From: Methylotenera oryzisoli
GTDB taxonomy: Bacteria; Pseudomonadota; Gammaproteobacteria; Burkholderiales; Methylophilaceae
Length of the DNA: 64,000 bases
Direction: 5' to 3'
Assembly (NCBI RefSeq): GCF_004661485.1
Contig: NZ_PQVH01000008.1
Coordinates: forward strand, 62,001-126,000
Shown here: positions 53,463 to 60,885 of the stretch, one piece after another
How positions within the stretch are numbered: position 1 is the first letter of the stretch
Layout of the letters: each line of letters opens with the position of its first letter
The notes under the pieces: generated by a model
Databases searched by the model: none
What the model saw: only the letters and a program-made list of their open reading frames with translations
What the model was told of the DNA's origin: nothing
Made by a program: the position numbers and the translations under genes

Positions 53463-54098
53463 ATGGATTTAGATTTAAGAAAAATAAAAATTACTCTTGA
53501 AAACTCTCAAGCATTGAGAGACACGTATTTCGATTATTACCATAATGGTAAGCCATATATTAGCGTAAATGACTTATTGACTATAGTAGAAACTAATCTG
53601 GAAAAGAAAGTTACATTATCCTTTCACGAAGATCACTATAAAGACCACTCAATGCATAGCTTTGTGGCTGTTAATTCTGACGGTTCATTTGAGATATGTT
53701 TATTAAATGGAATGACGAACTGCTGGAACAGATTTTCTTTATGTAAAGAGTTGTTTCATGTAGTACTAGACTGTGAGGATGCAAGAAATTCATCGTTACC
53801 AGAACACTTAATTGACTTTAGATCTTCAATTATGGACGGTGCGATTGAAGGTAGTGAGTCTTCAAAAAGCGAAATATTAACTGAGTTTGCTGCTATGCAG
53901 TTTCTTTTCCCTTATCAAAGAAGACTTGATTGCCTAAAAGAAATTGAAGCCAGAAAAGATGAGTCAATAAAGTCGGTATACGAAGACATGGCTGTTAGGT
54001 TCCGCATCCCAAGGCTATTGGTTGAAGACTATCTAAGCCCGAGACTAATTGAATTTTTTGACTCAATATCATGGACAGGTAAATCAGACTCACGATAG
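53463..54098 (+). CDS. ImmA/IrrE-like protein with altered zinc motif
   Basis: A 211-residue protein whose NRFSLCKELFHVVLD aligns with the RFTLAHELGHYLL of ImmA/IrrE metallopeptidases, but the first His of HExxH is Lys95, leaving E96 and H99. The following EILTEFAAMQFLFP matches the third-ligand segment. With one zinc ligand gone it may be a non-peptidase that binds its target. ImmA cuts the ICE repressor in Bacillus elements, so a role in prophage induction or immunity is plausible. Start has weak ribosome support. Confidence 0.72.
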   Translation: MDLDLRKIKITLENSQALRDTYFDYYHNGKPYISVNDLLTIVETNLEKKVTLSFHEDHYKDHSMHSFVAVNSDGSFEICLLNGMTNCWNRFSLCKELFHVVLDCEDARNSSLPEHLIDFRSSIMDGAIEGSESSKSEILTEFAAMQFLFPYQRRLDCLKEIEARKDESIKSVYEDMAVRFRIPRLLVEDYLSPRLIEFFDSISWTGKSDSR

Positions 54099-54118
54099 AC
54101 TGAGATAGCATGAATATT

Positions 54119-54143
54119 AAAACCCGCATCTGCGGGTTTTTTA
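54119..54143. terminator. Two-way terminator of the accessory block and late tail
   Basis: AAAACCCGCA (54119-54128) / TGCGGGTTTT (54131-54140) followed by TTTTA, and in the other direction by TTTTAATATT. It follows the ImmA-like gene stop and faces the leftward D gene. Confidence 0.85.
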
Positions 54144-54176
54144 TTGCCCAAAATATTAACGATTACCATATCACCA

Positions 54177-54242
54177 TTAGCGGCAACCACTTAGCGGCTA
54201 TATCCCCATGCGCCCCACAATGTTATCCACAGATTTTGTGGA
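54177..54242. other. Origin-like cluster: repeats plus a perfect DnaA box
   Basis: Two direct repeats TTAGCGGC (54177-54184, 54191-54198) lie near a perfect DnaA box TTATCCACA (54223-54231). The box forms an inverted pair with TGTGGA (54237-54242). AT-rich DNA flanks it to the left. Between convergent operons this is a candidate replication origin for the element. Confidence 0.4.
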
Positions 54243-54280
54243 GATTTGCATTTATCATATTGGTGCTGTTACCGATATGT

Positions 54281-55591
54281 TCACTCATTAGGCTCTTCCA
54301 CTTTTAGCTCCATCTCTAACCTGGTGATTAAACCGGCACTATCGTTTAGAGAGTGCACGGCTTGGGTGACTATCCATTTAGTGCTGTCTATTACTGGTTT
54401 CCAGCCGCTTACGGTAGCCGGTTGCTCTGGTGATATCTCTGGGCGGCCCAGTGCTAGCGTTAGCCCAAATGTGGAAGTGCCGCGTTTTAGGCGTGTGTAT
54501 TCTGCTTTGGCTGCGCGTATTGCGTTAGCTTTGTTTGCGTAGATATGACGCAGCACTTTAATGTTATCTGCGCTTGCTGTCATGGATGCGTCAGGCTCGT
54601 AGGCATTACTGGCCAGTGCGTCTTTTTTAGTGACATTTACATTTTCAGCGGTGATATTGATTGGCGTTTTTTTCCCTGTGCCGACCTCTCTGTAGTATGC
54701 AGTTACCGTGCCGTAGTTGCTTTTACCCTCACTCAGATCTCTATATTTATTACGTGCTGCACGCATCGCGCTGGCTTTGGTTTTGTATAGTTTATTTAGG
54801 CTATAAACACGGCCTTTCGCGTTAATGGTGGTGGCTGGTGCTGCGCCTAAGTCTGCACCTGAGACGTTGCCTTCATCGATTAGAACTTCACCTTTAATGG
54901 CTTGCGCCATGTCGTTGTAAAGTGCTTTTACGCCTGTGTAGGTGTCGCGGTCTGCCACGCCAAATCGGTGTTGATCACCACTTGCCCGGGTGATTTTAAC
55001 CGGCGCTAATGGTTTGCCGGATACGCTGCGGCCAGTGCCTGTTTTAAGAAATAATAGATTGCCTGATTTAACAGTGAAGAGGGCATCGAACATTTTAGCC
55101 AAGCGCGAGAGTAAGTTCACATCTGACTCGTTTGTTTGGTCTATGTGCTGTATGGCTTGTGTGGCTAAATCGCTAGGGATTACCGCTTTTAAGCTATTTT
55201 CTTTTGCGATGCTGGTGATGATATCGCCTACGCTTTTGTTGTGCCATGAGCGTTCTTTTTGTGTTGTTAGTCCTGCACGTAGATCTGCGCTTCTGGCACG
55301 CATGGTGAGCTTATCTGGGGTGCCTGAGTGTTCTACATCATCAACAATAAAGGTGCCTTTATCAATTAATCCGCTAACTTGCCAGCCGATGGCTAAATTA
55401 AGCTTAATGCCGCGATGTGGAATATCCAGCTTGCCGTCATGATCTAGCAGCACGATATCGAGCTGGTCAGCTTCAGGCCCTCTGTTTTCAGTGAGCGTTA
55501 AAGACTCTAGCCTATCTGCAAACGATAGGGTGATGTCTTTATTATCTAGGCTGATTTTAAATGCTGCTGCCGGTTGGGTTTCTATTTGCAT
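54281..55591 (-). CDS. D: P2-like late control protein GpD
   Basis: A 436-residue tail protein homologous to P2 gpD, the hub that joins tube to baseplate. It has the N-terminal beta domain (AAAFKISLDNKDITLSFADRLESLTLTENRG), MADIFKPLA-like IITSIAKENSLKA and the LysM-type module with two similar units (KASAMRAARNKYRDLSEGKSNYG and KANAIRAAKAEYTRLKRGTSTFG) about 60 residues apart. It is longer than P2 gpD (387). Its stop borders the origin-like cluster. Confidence 0.9.
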   Translation of the reverse strand: MQIETQPAAAFKISLDNKDITLSFADRLESLTLTENRGPEADQLDIVLLDHDGKLDIPHRGIKLNLAIGWQVSGLIDKGTFIVDDVEHSGTPDKLTMRARSADLRAGLTTQKERSWHNKSVGDIITSIAKENSLKAVIPSDLATQAIQHIDQTNESDVNLLSRLAKMFDALFTVKSGNLLFLKTGTGRSVSGKPLAPVKITRASGDQHRFGVADRDTYTGVKALYNDMAQAIKGEVLIDEGNVSGADLGAAPATTINAKGRVYSLNKLYKTKASAMRAARNKYRDLSEGKSNYGTVTAYYREVGTGKKTPINITAENVNVTKKDALASNAYEPDASMTASADNIKVLRHIYANKANAIRAAKAEYTRLKRGTSTFGLTLALGRPEISPEQPATVSGWKPVIDSTKWIVTQAVHSLNDSAGLITRLEMELKVEEPNE

Positions 55592-55595
55592 ATTG

Positions 55596-56027
55596 CTATC
55601 GGATGAAGTCTAAGATTTTGTCGTTAATGGCGCCTATTTTGTCTAGCTGGTCGTCACCCACACGTGTTAGGTTTAGTGAGAATTCAATACGCCTTGCTTT
55701 GCCATCACTAAAAAACAGTTCTTTGTTAACGCTCAGCTTTTCAATCACGAAGAATCCATAGACGCGCCCTGTGCCTTCAACTAGTGGCCATTGCTCTCCT
55801 GTGTCGCCCATGTGGCGGATTAGATCTAGCGATAAGTCGCCACCTGAAACTTCAGGGAGTAGCACGCCTGATAGATTGATGGTTTCGTCATCCACACCAG
55901 CAAATTGCCGTGCAGGGCGTAACCCTACGCGGCCTGCTGATGGGTGGCGCCACGCCATTTCATGCGTAAGCTTTTGATAGGGCAGGGTATCCATACTGAA
56001 TACAAATAAACCTAGTGACATCATCAT
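55596..56027 (-). CDS. U: P2-like tail terminator-type protein GpU
   Basis: The 143-residue product matches P2 gpU: MMMSLGLFVFSMDTLPYQKLTHEMAWRHPSAGRVGLRPARQFAG and LINLIRHMGDTGEQWPLVEGTGRVYGFFVIEKL. GpU sits at the tail end and closes the tube. It lies between T and D as in P2. Two or three adjacent ATG codons make the exact start uncertain by a few residues. Confidence 0.92.
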   Translation of the reverse strand: MMMSLGLFVFSMDTLPYQKLTHEMAWRHPSAGRVGLRPARQFAGVDDETINLSGVLLPEVSGGDLSLDLIRHMGDTGEQWPLVEGTGRVYGFFVIEKLSVNKELFFSDGKARRIEFSLNLTRVGDDQLDKIGAINDKILDFIR

Positions 56028-56030
56028 GGC

Positions 56031-58292
56031 TTAATCTCTATCTCTTAATGTTGAGCGGCTACGTGCAACTGCTGCGTTGTTGGTTTTTTCTACTTCTTGT
56101 GATACTAGTTTTGCTAGCTGCGCCTCGCTCATGCCTGGTGTTGGGTGCACGTTAATTACCGGAGCATGTGTAACGGCCTGCGCATAGTTATATCCTCGGG
56201 GTTTGATCGCTGGCGTGTTTTTAATGATAGGGCCACCAGTGCCAGCACCAGCAAGTGCTAACCCGCTGTTCTTGCCACCACCAATCCACTCTTTTACTTT
56301 GGTGATTGCCTTCATGATTGGCTCTATAAAGCTGTTGAATGTTTTGGTGATGCTATCCCATAATCTTGTAAAGAAGCCTTTAATTGGCTCCCAGTATTTG
56401 TAGATTAGCAGGGCAGATCCAGCAATAGCGGTAACCGCTAGGCCGATTGGATTTAATAGCAGCATGCGCCCAATGAATCCAATTACCATGCCTACGCCGC
56501 GCAATACTGGAATGAGCAAGCCGCCTTTAATACCTATCATTCCAAGGGCATAACGCATGAGGATCATTGGCCCCATAATGGCTGCAATGGCAATCAACAA
56601 ACCACCAACACCAATGGTGATGATTGATAGTGCTGCTACCACTTTTAATATATAGCCGGTGAGAACAGGGTGCTCTTTTACCCAATCGCGCATGCCAGAC
56701 GTTATTGACCTGATGACTCCCAAGATATCTATCAACGCGGGTTTTAATTGCTGGCCTAATTCAGTGCTTGTGTTGAACGCTGAGTTCATTGACATTGTGT
56801 ATTGCGCATCAAGGCTGTTATTTTGCGCAGATGACTCTTTAGCCATAGAGCCTTTGGCCTGAACATCTTTAGTGAGCTGCAGCTGGCGGCGGTACTCTTG
56901 CAGGTTTTGTGCGAGCTTAGAGGCGTCATCTCCATACTCAACTCCAAATAGCCTAGTGGATGCTTCTAGCTGCTTATCTTTAGGCAAGGCTTTGATTCTA
57001 TCTAATACATCCAAGATAGTACCAGTTGCGTTTTTGTTCATGGCTTGCTGTAGCTTGGTTGCCTCTAGGCCTAGCATTTTTAAACCACCAGCGTACCGTT
57101 TGGATGACTCTAAAATAGGGGCATTAGATAAGCGATTAATCATTGCATTAGATGCGGTGGCTGCTACCTCTTCAGACGCCCCCAGCGTTAGGAATGTAGA
57201 GCCTAATGCAGCGGCTTCTTTAAAGTTCATGCCAGCGGTTGTAGCGGTACCAGCAATGCGCTTCATTACGTTGATGATGTCTGCGCCTTTTGATTGTGCG
57301 TTGTCATCTAGGTAGTTAACGGCATCACCAAACTCATGGATTTTATCAATTGGAATTTTATATAGGTTTGAAATCATCCCAACATCTTCAGCCACCTGGT
57401 CTGTTGGCAGTTCAAAAGCGGCTGCCATAATAGCGGTTTGCTCTGTAAACGTGAGTAGGTTTTTTTTACCCTCAATGCCCATGCGTGCAGAACCCTCTAC
57501 CAATTGGGCCAGCTGTATTGAAGTAAGTGGCAAGCGCTCAGACATGTCTTTGATGGCATCGCTCATTTCGTAATACGTTGAGGTATATGCACCATTAGCA
57601 TCACGTGCACCGTTGACCTGTTTTGTTACACCAAGCATCGCGGTTTCAAAGCTTGAATAGTCTTTTATTACCTTAACGATAGGCACCCCAATTGCGACAC
57701 CCGTTGCTGCGGTGCTTGCGCCTGCACTAGCTAGCTTGTCACGCGTCTGTAGTGACTTGTCACGGGCCGCTGTGATGGCATTGATGCGCTTGGCTAGTTC
57801 ACTTTGCTTTTCAAGTGCGATGGTTTGCTTGCTCACTTGCTCGGTAGCGCTTGCCATATCTGCTTTTAATTGGCGTTGGTGAGTTGCCAATTTTGCGGTG
57901 TCTATGCCACTGTTTGATAGTTGTGATCGTAATTGTTGCTGCTTTTGAATTAGATCATTGTGCTCTTGTTTAAGCCTGCCTGCCTCTTTAACCGCGGCAT
58001 TGAATGCTTTGTTCATGGCGGCTGTGGGTTTTTCTACGCCATCCATCTCTTGCTTAAGCTGTTTGATTTTAGCGCTAGATGCTGCGAGTGAGTTGTTGTT
58101 GATGGCAATGTCTTTATCTAACTTACGAAAGCCATTGATATCATTTTGCTGGGCATTCAGTGCACGCAGGTTATCACGTGCGGCTTTGAGTGCTTTGGCT
58201 GTCTCAGAACTGCCTTTGGTGATGGCTTTAAGTGGAGCTGTTGCTTTGTTGATTGCTGATAGGATTACTTCTAATTTCAGGTTTTGACTCAT
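56031..58292 (-). CDS. T: P2-like tape measure protein GpT
   Basis: A 753-residue tail length protein. The first 200 residues are coiled coil (LKAARDNLRALNAQQNDINGF...), then a TP901-type region (IVKVIKDYSSFETAMLGVTKQV, GDAVNYLDDNAQSKGADIINVMKRI) and hydrophobic stretches (about 530-620, VLTGYILKVVAALSIITIGVGGLLIAI). It sets tail length. The overlapping gpE' stop (ATGA) couples it to E'. About 753 residues gives a tail in the P2 range. Confidence 0.9.
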   Translation of the reverse strand: MSQNLKLEVILSAINKATAPLKAITKGSSETAKALKAARDNLRALNAQQNDINGFRKLDKDIAINNNSLAASSAKIKQLKQEMDGVEKPTAAMNKAFNAAVKEAGRLKQEHNDLIQKQQQLRSQLSNSGIDTAKLATHQRQLKADMASATEQVSKQTIALEKQSELAKRINAITAARDKSLQTRDKLASAGASTAATGVAIGVPIVKVIKDYSSFETAMLGVTKQVNGARDANGAYTSTYYEMSDAIKDMSERLPLTSIQLAQLVEGSARMGIEGKKNLLTFTEQTAIMAAAFELPTDQVAEDVGMISNLYKIPIDKIHEFGDAVNYLDDNAQSKGADIINVMKRIAGTATTAGMNFKEAAALGSTFLTLGASEEVAATASNAMINRLSNAPILESSKRYAGGLKMLGLEATKLQQAMNKNATGTILDVLDRIKALPKDKQLEASTRLFGVEYGDDASKLAQNLQEYRRQLQLTKDVQAKGSMAKESSAQNNSLDAQYTMSMNSAFNTSTELGQQLKPALIDILGVIRSITSGMRDWVKEHPVLTGYILKVVAALSIITIGVGGLLIAIAAIMGPMILMRYALGMIGIKGGLLIPVLRGVGMVIGFIGRMLLLNPIGLAVTAIAGSALLIYKYWEPIKGFFTRLWDSITKTFNSFIEPIMKAITKVKEWIGGGKNSGLALAGAGTGGPIIKNTPAIKPRGYNYAQAVTHAPVINVHPTPGMSEAQLAKLVSQEVEKTNNAAVARSRSTLRDRD

Positions 58293-58405
58293 TCATCAGC
58301 TCCACTTCTTACTTTTGCATGTTCTCGCCACTCCATAAGCTCTACGAGTGACATTTTTTCTAGATCAGACAATTGCCAGTGAAACACACTAGCAATATCT
58401 GCCAT
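58289..58405 (-). CDS. E': GpE'-type tail protein, made by frameshift
   Basis: A 38-codon frame, MADIASVFHWQLSDLEKMSLVELMEWREHAK, the signature of P2 gpE' (FHW and ELxxWR). In P2 it is joined to E by a -1 frameshift. The open frame continues upstream through the slip site at 58456-58462, giving a fusion of about 140 residues. It overlaps the T start (ATGA). This gene was not among the longer open frames. Confidence 0.88.
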   Translation of the reverse strand: MADIASVFHWQLSDLEKMSLVELMEWREHAKVRSGADE

Positions 58406-58413
58406 GGCTTCTT

Positions 58414-58710
58414 CTACGCGGGTTGGTAGGCCGCCTGCATTGTTGCTTTCGGTAACAAAAAACTGCTCACCACTGCACCGAATTGCATTAAATCTGCTGG
58501 GTCTAGGTGTTGAACTTCATATAGAGTAAGCGATGGGTCACTAATGCGAGGGATTACTTTCTCTAATGCTGCTACATCCATTTGAAGCAAATCAGTCAGG
58601 TTTGTCCCGCGAAGTTCACCTGAGTCTGGCTTGCGTAAAGTAACTTCTGTAATTTCTTTTTCACCACGTTTGATTGGTGTATCTAAGGGAATTGAATTTG
58701 ATTGTGTCAT
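58414..58710 (-). CDS. E: P2-like tail assembly protein GpE
   Basis: A 98-residue protein (MTQSNSIPLDTPIKRGEKEITEVTLRKPDSGELRGTNL... LDPADLMQFGAVVSSFLL). Such E proteins and their frameshift products act as tape-measure chaperones. The start at 58710 has GGAG seven bases upstream; an ATG at 58722 has none. It stops shortly before E' in the zero frame. Confidence 0.87.
   Translation of the reverse strand: MTQSNSIPLDTPIKRGEKEITEVTLRKPDSGELRGTNLTDLLQMDVAALEKVIPRISDPSLTLYEVQHLDPADLMQFGAVVSSFLLPKATMQAAYQPA
58456..58462 (-). promoter_or_regulatory. -1 frameshift site TTTTTTG in E
   Basis: In frame the codons are AGT TTT TTG, so the slippery heptamer T-TTT-TTG sits in place. After slipping back one base, GTT ACC GAA and so on reads with no stop into the E' frame. 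It is the same heptamer P2 uses. Confidence 0.85.
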
Positions 58711-58736
58711 TTGAGTCTCCATAATTTATTAAAGTT

Positions 58737-58757
58737 ACTGCGCTAAATTAGCGCAGT
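58737..58757. other. Palindrome between FII and E
   Basis: ACTGCGCTAA and TTAGCGCAGT are perfect arms around one base. The hairpin lies in the 84-base gap between the tail tube gene and E, not followed by a T tract. It may stabilise or process the tail mRNA. Confidence 0.5.
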
Positions 58758-58794
58758 AGTTAGGGTTAGTAGCCGTCCCAACCTTCACGCATGG

Positions 58795-59310
58795 TTAGCT
58801 TAGGCCGATAGCTTTGCGTTGATCTGCAAGCATGTCTATGCCATTTACACGTTCAACCATGTTGGTTAGGTCTAGCTCGATGATTTCAGCACCATCTATT
58901 GTTAACTTGTAATAGCTGAGAGTAAGCTTTACTTTCATGTCGCTGTTTTCACCTACTTTGGCGTTGCCTGAGTCAATTTCTTCAATACGGCCACGCATAA
59001 CCACCTCAACCGCTGATACGATTGATGTTGTGTCCTCCTGATATGCACCAGCAAAGCGCAACAGCATGCCATCAACGCGAGTGCTCGCGTATTGCTGAAA
59101 CACTTGCGTTACTAAGCCGCCTAGTGTGACTTCTGCTTCTATACCTGCTTGGCCTAAATCAATTTTCACAGGGCCGTTCATACCACCGGCGCGGTATTCT
59201 TCCATCACCCGGCCTAATTTTGGCAATGTAAGCTCTGGCACTTGGCCTAAGTAGCTTTTTGCATCGTTAAAGAGGTTAAAGTTCTTGAGTTTGCTTGGGA
59301 GTGCCATCAT
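58795..59310 (-). CDS. FII: Phage major tail tube protein GpFII
   Basis: A 171-residue tube protein (MALPSKLKNFNLFNDAKSYLGQVPELTLPKL, AQKYE-like beta pattern; DMKVKLTLSYYKLTIDGAEIIELDLTNMVERVNGID). It matches P2 gpFII in start and length. It polymerises as the inner tube under the sheath. Two adjacent ATG codons at the start. AAAGGA precedes it. Confidence 0.92.
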   Translation of the reverse strand: MMALPSKLKNFNLFNDAKSYLGQVPELTLPKLGRVMEEYRAGGMNGPVKIDLGQAGIEAEVTLGGLVTQVFQQYASTRVDGMLLRFAGAYQEDTTSIVSAVEVVMRGRIEEIDSGNAKVGENSDMKVKLTLSYYKLTIDGAEIIELDLTNMVERVNGIDMLADQRKAIGLS

Positions 59311-59337
59311 TTTTCCTTTACTGAATTTACTTTAGAT

Positions 59338-59368
59338 ACTGGCACCAGGTGCATTACAAGGTGCCAGT
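59338..59368. other. Hairpin between FI and FII
   Basis: ACTGGCACC (59338-59346) and GGTGCCAGT (59360-59368) form a 9-base stem over 13 bases. It lies in the 63-base gap between sheath and tube genes. With the similar element behind FII it may tune relative expression. Confidence 0.5.
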
Positions 59369-59373
59369 GTGTG

Positions 59374-60558
59374 TTAGGCCTGTGCGATTAGATCGGCAAA
59401 GTCCACCAAGTAACGGTTGGTAATACGTTGACGGAACATTAAGTTCTCAAGCGGTGGCACTGGGGTGTAGTCGTAATCGATATATAGCTTGCCTGACTCC
59501 AGCACCTCTGCGGTGTTTGGTTCTGGGTCAAACCAGCAATCGCCATCGATAATGTAGCCGAGTGATTTAAGTTCGCGGAATTTAGCTTTGATGCCTTCGA
59601 TAATGTCGCGAGCCAAGCTTGGGTTTAATGGCGCATCTACTGCCCACATGTGCGCTTCTGCAATTGTGTCGGCTAACACTTGTGCAGTACGGGTGTAGTT
59701 TTCAAAAGCAAATTTAGGGTCAATAGAACATGTACGTGACCCCCAGAAGCGGTAGCCGCTATGGTTAACTAGTGTGGTGACTTCTTCTGCATTTAAATAG
59801 CCTGCGTCTGTTGCGGGGTCTTGTAGATCCCAGAAGATATCTTTGCTTAAACCAATGACGCCATTCACTGGTATGTTTGAAATGGTTTTATGCCAACCGA
59901 TTTCATTATCTAGTTTTGCACGTAAGCCTAATGCACGTGCTACTGGTGAGCCTACTGTTGCTGCACCGTTCCAAGTTAAGAACTCTGGCCAGATAACCAT
60001 TACTTCACGTGCGCCAAAGTTATCGCGGTAGGCGACTGCATCTTCTTTAGTTTCTGCACCGTTAGCATGAACATAAGCAAACGCACGTAACTTTTGAGCA
60101 ATGCTTACTAGCTCTGTTGCTACTGGCAATGTGTCGTGATCTGGCACGCCTAAAATGCGAGGGGTAACGCCTAGCTGCGCTTTGGCTGCTAGCAGTGCTT
60201 TCATGCCGGTGTATTGGCCTTGAGCTGTTGTAGTGCCGATAATTTTAGTGTTGAGGTCTGCTTCACGTGCTGCAGCATCTACGCCTTCGCCTTCTTCAAC
60301 ACGCACAACCACTACTAGCGTATTGGTTTGGTCTGCAATTGCATCTAGTGATTTTGCAAGGTTACCAGATACACCGGCCTTGCCGATTGCGGCTTGCACA
60401 TTGGTGATTAAGATAGGTTTGTTTAGTGGAAAGGCTGCAGCGTCAGCATCGTCTGAAGCGCAAACCATACCAATAATGGATGTATTAATAACACGAATAG
60501 GTCGCGTGCCTTCTGTAATTTCTGTTACACGGACGCCGTGGTGATAATCGACTGGCAT
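59374..60558 (-). CDS. FI: Phage tail sheath protein GpFI
   Basis: The 394-residue contractile sheath subunit (VDYHHGVRVTEITEGTRPIRVINTSIIGMV, IAQKLRAFAYVHANG, GYRFWGSRTCSIDPKFAFENYTR, NVMFRQRITNRYLVDF). It matches P2 gpFI, about 396 residues, in start, length and motifs. GGAG lies seven bases upstream of the ATG. It is the first gene of the FETUD block. Confidence 0.95.
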   Translation of the reverse strand: MPVDYHHGVRVTEITEGTRPIRVINTSIIGMVCASDDADAAAFPLNKPILITNVQAAIGKAGVSGNLAKSLDAIADQTNTLVVVVRVEEGEGVDAAAREADLNTKIIGTTTAQGQYTGMKALLAAKAQLGVTPRILGVPDHDTLPVATELVSIAQKLRAFAYVHANGAETKEDAVAYRDNFGAREVMVIWPEFLTWNGAATVGSPVARALGLRAKLDNEIGWHKTISNIPVNGVIGLSKDIFWDLQDPATDAGYLNAEEVTTLVNHSGYRFWGSRTCSIDPKFAFENYTRTAQVLADTIAEAHMWAVDAPLNPSLARDIIEGIKAKFRELKSLGYIIDGDCWFDPEPNTAEVLESGKLYIDYDYTPVPPLENLMFRQRITNRYLVDFADLIAQA

Positions 60559-60624
60559 TTATATTCTCCAAGCTATTGAGTGGGTCAATTCGCGTAGCTT
60601 GCCGAATGCGATTGTGTATGTGTG

Positions 60625-60653
60625 TTGCGACAGTTCTAATTGATTTATATAGA
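60625..60653 (+). promoter_or_regulatory. Promoter facing the KorA-like gene, with a dyad in its spacer
   Basis: TTGCGA (60625-60630) and TATAGA (60648-60653) are 17 bases apart on the plus strand. The dyad at 60633-60655 fills the spacer and overlaps the -10, so a bound protein would block it. Confidence 0.4.
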
Positions 60654-60655
60654 AC
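60633..60655. repeat. Dyad A (GTTCTA/TAGAAC), before the sheath gene
   Basis: The left arm GTTCTAATT and right arm TAGAAC enclose eight AT-rich bases. The copy at 61878-61901 shares the same left 9 bases and right arm. Each lies in a gap bordering a leftward phage gene (FI and dam). Confidence 0.55.
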
Positions 60656-60684
60656 GCGTTATGTGGTTGCGTCATAATGCTTGA

Positions 60685-60885
60685 ATGACTAACGATGAAT
60701 TTAACCAATGCCAGTTAAAAGTTAAACTGGATTTTAGAGTGGTAGAGGCTGCGCGTTTTGTGCTGGTGCATGCTGGATCAGTAGATACAGCCGTGGCCTT
60801 ATACTTTGCGCATGTGGCCGATGGTAAAGAAAAGGTACTCTCGGCTATTAAACTGTTTCAAGAGTACCTTAATGATAAAGATTAA
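60685..60885 (+). CDS. KorA/TrfB-like small repressor
   Basis: A 66-residue protein that aligns by eye to the KorA/TrfB family: an acidic TNDEF start, RVVEAARFVLVHAGSVDTAVALYF, and KVLSAIKLFQEYLNDKD, the pattern ...TIExARxVLVxG..., V..AV..VW..Y. The central helix-turn-helix region is shortened and divergent. KorA binds TTTAGCTAAA. Opposite orientation to its neighbours and a private promoter fit a regulator. Its stop overlaps that of the convergent dam gene. Confidence 0.5.
   Translation: MTNDEFNQCQLKVKLDFRVVEAARFVLVHAGSVDTAVALYFAHVADGKEKVLSAIKLFQEYLNDKD

Noticed and set aside
54110-54307. A 65-codon rightward frame after the ImmA-like gene
   Set aside because: It runs straight through the two-way terminator and the origin-like repeats and has no ribosome site.
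58760-58786. An eight-codon frame between FII and E
   Set aside because: Too short and no evidence of translation; the nearby hairpin explains the gap better.
60612-60629. TGT-N12-ACA, the spacing of P2 Ogr sites
   Set aside because: The run of GTGTATGTGTGT makes a chance match likely, and its distance to FI would put transcription start at or inside the ribosome site.
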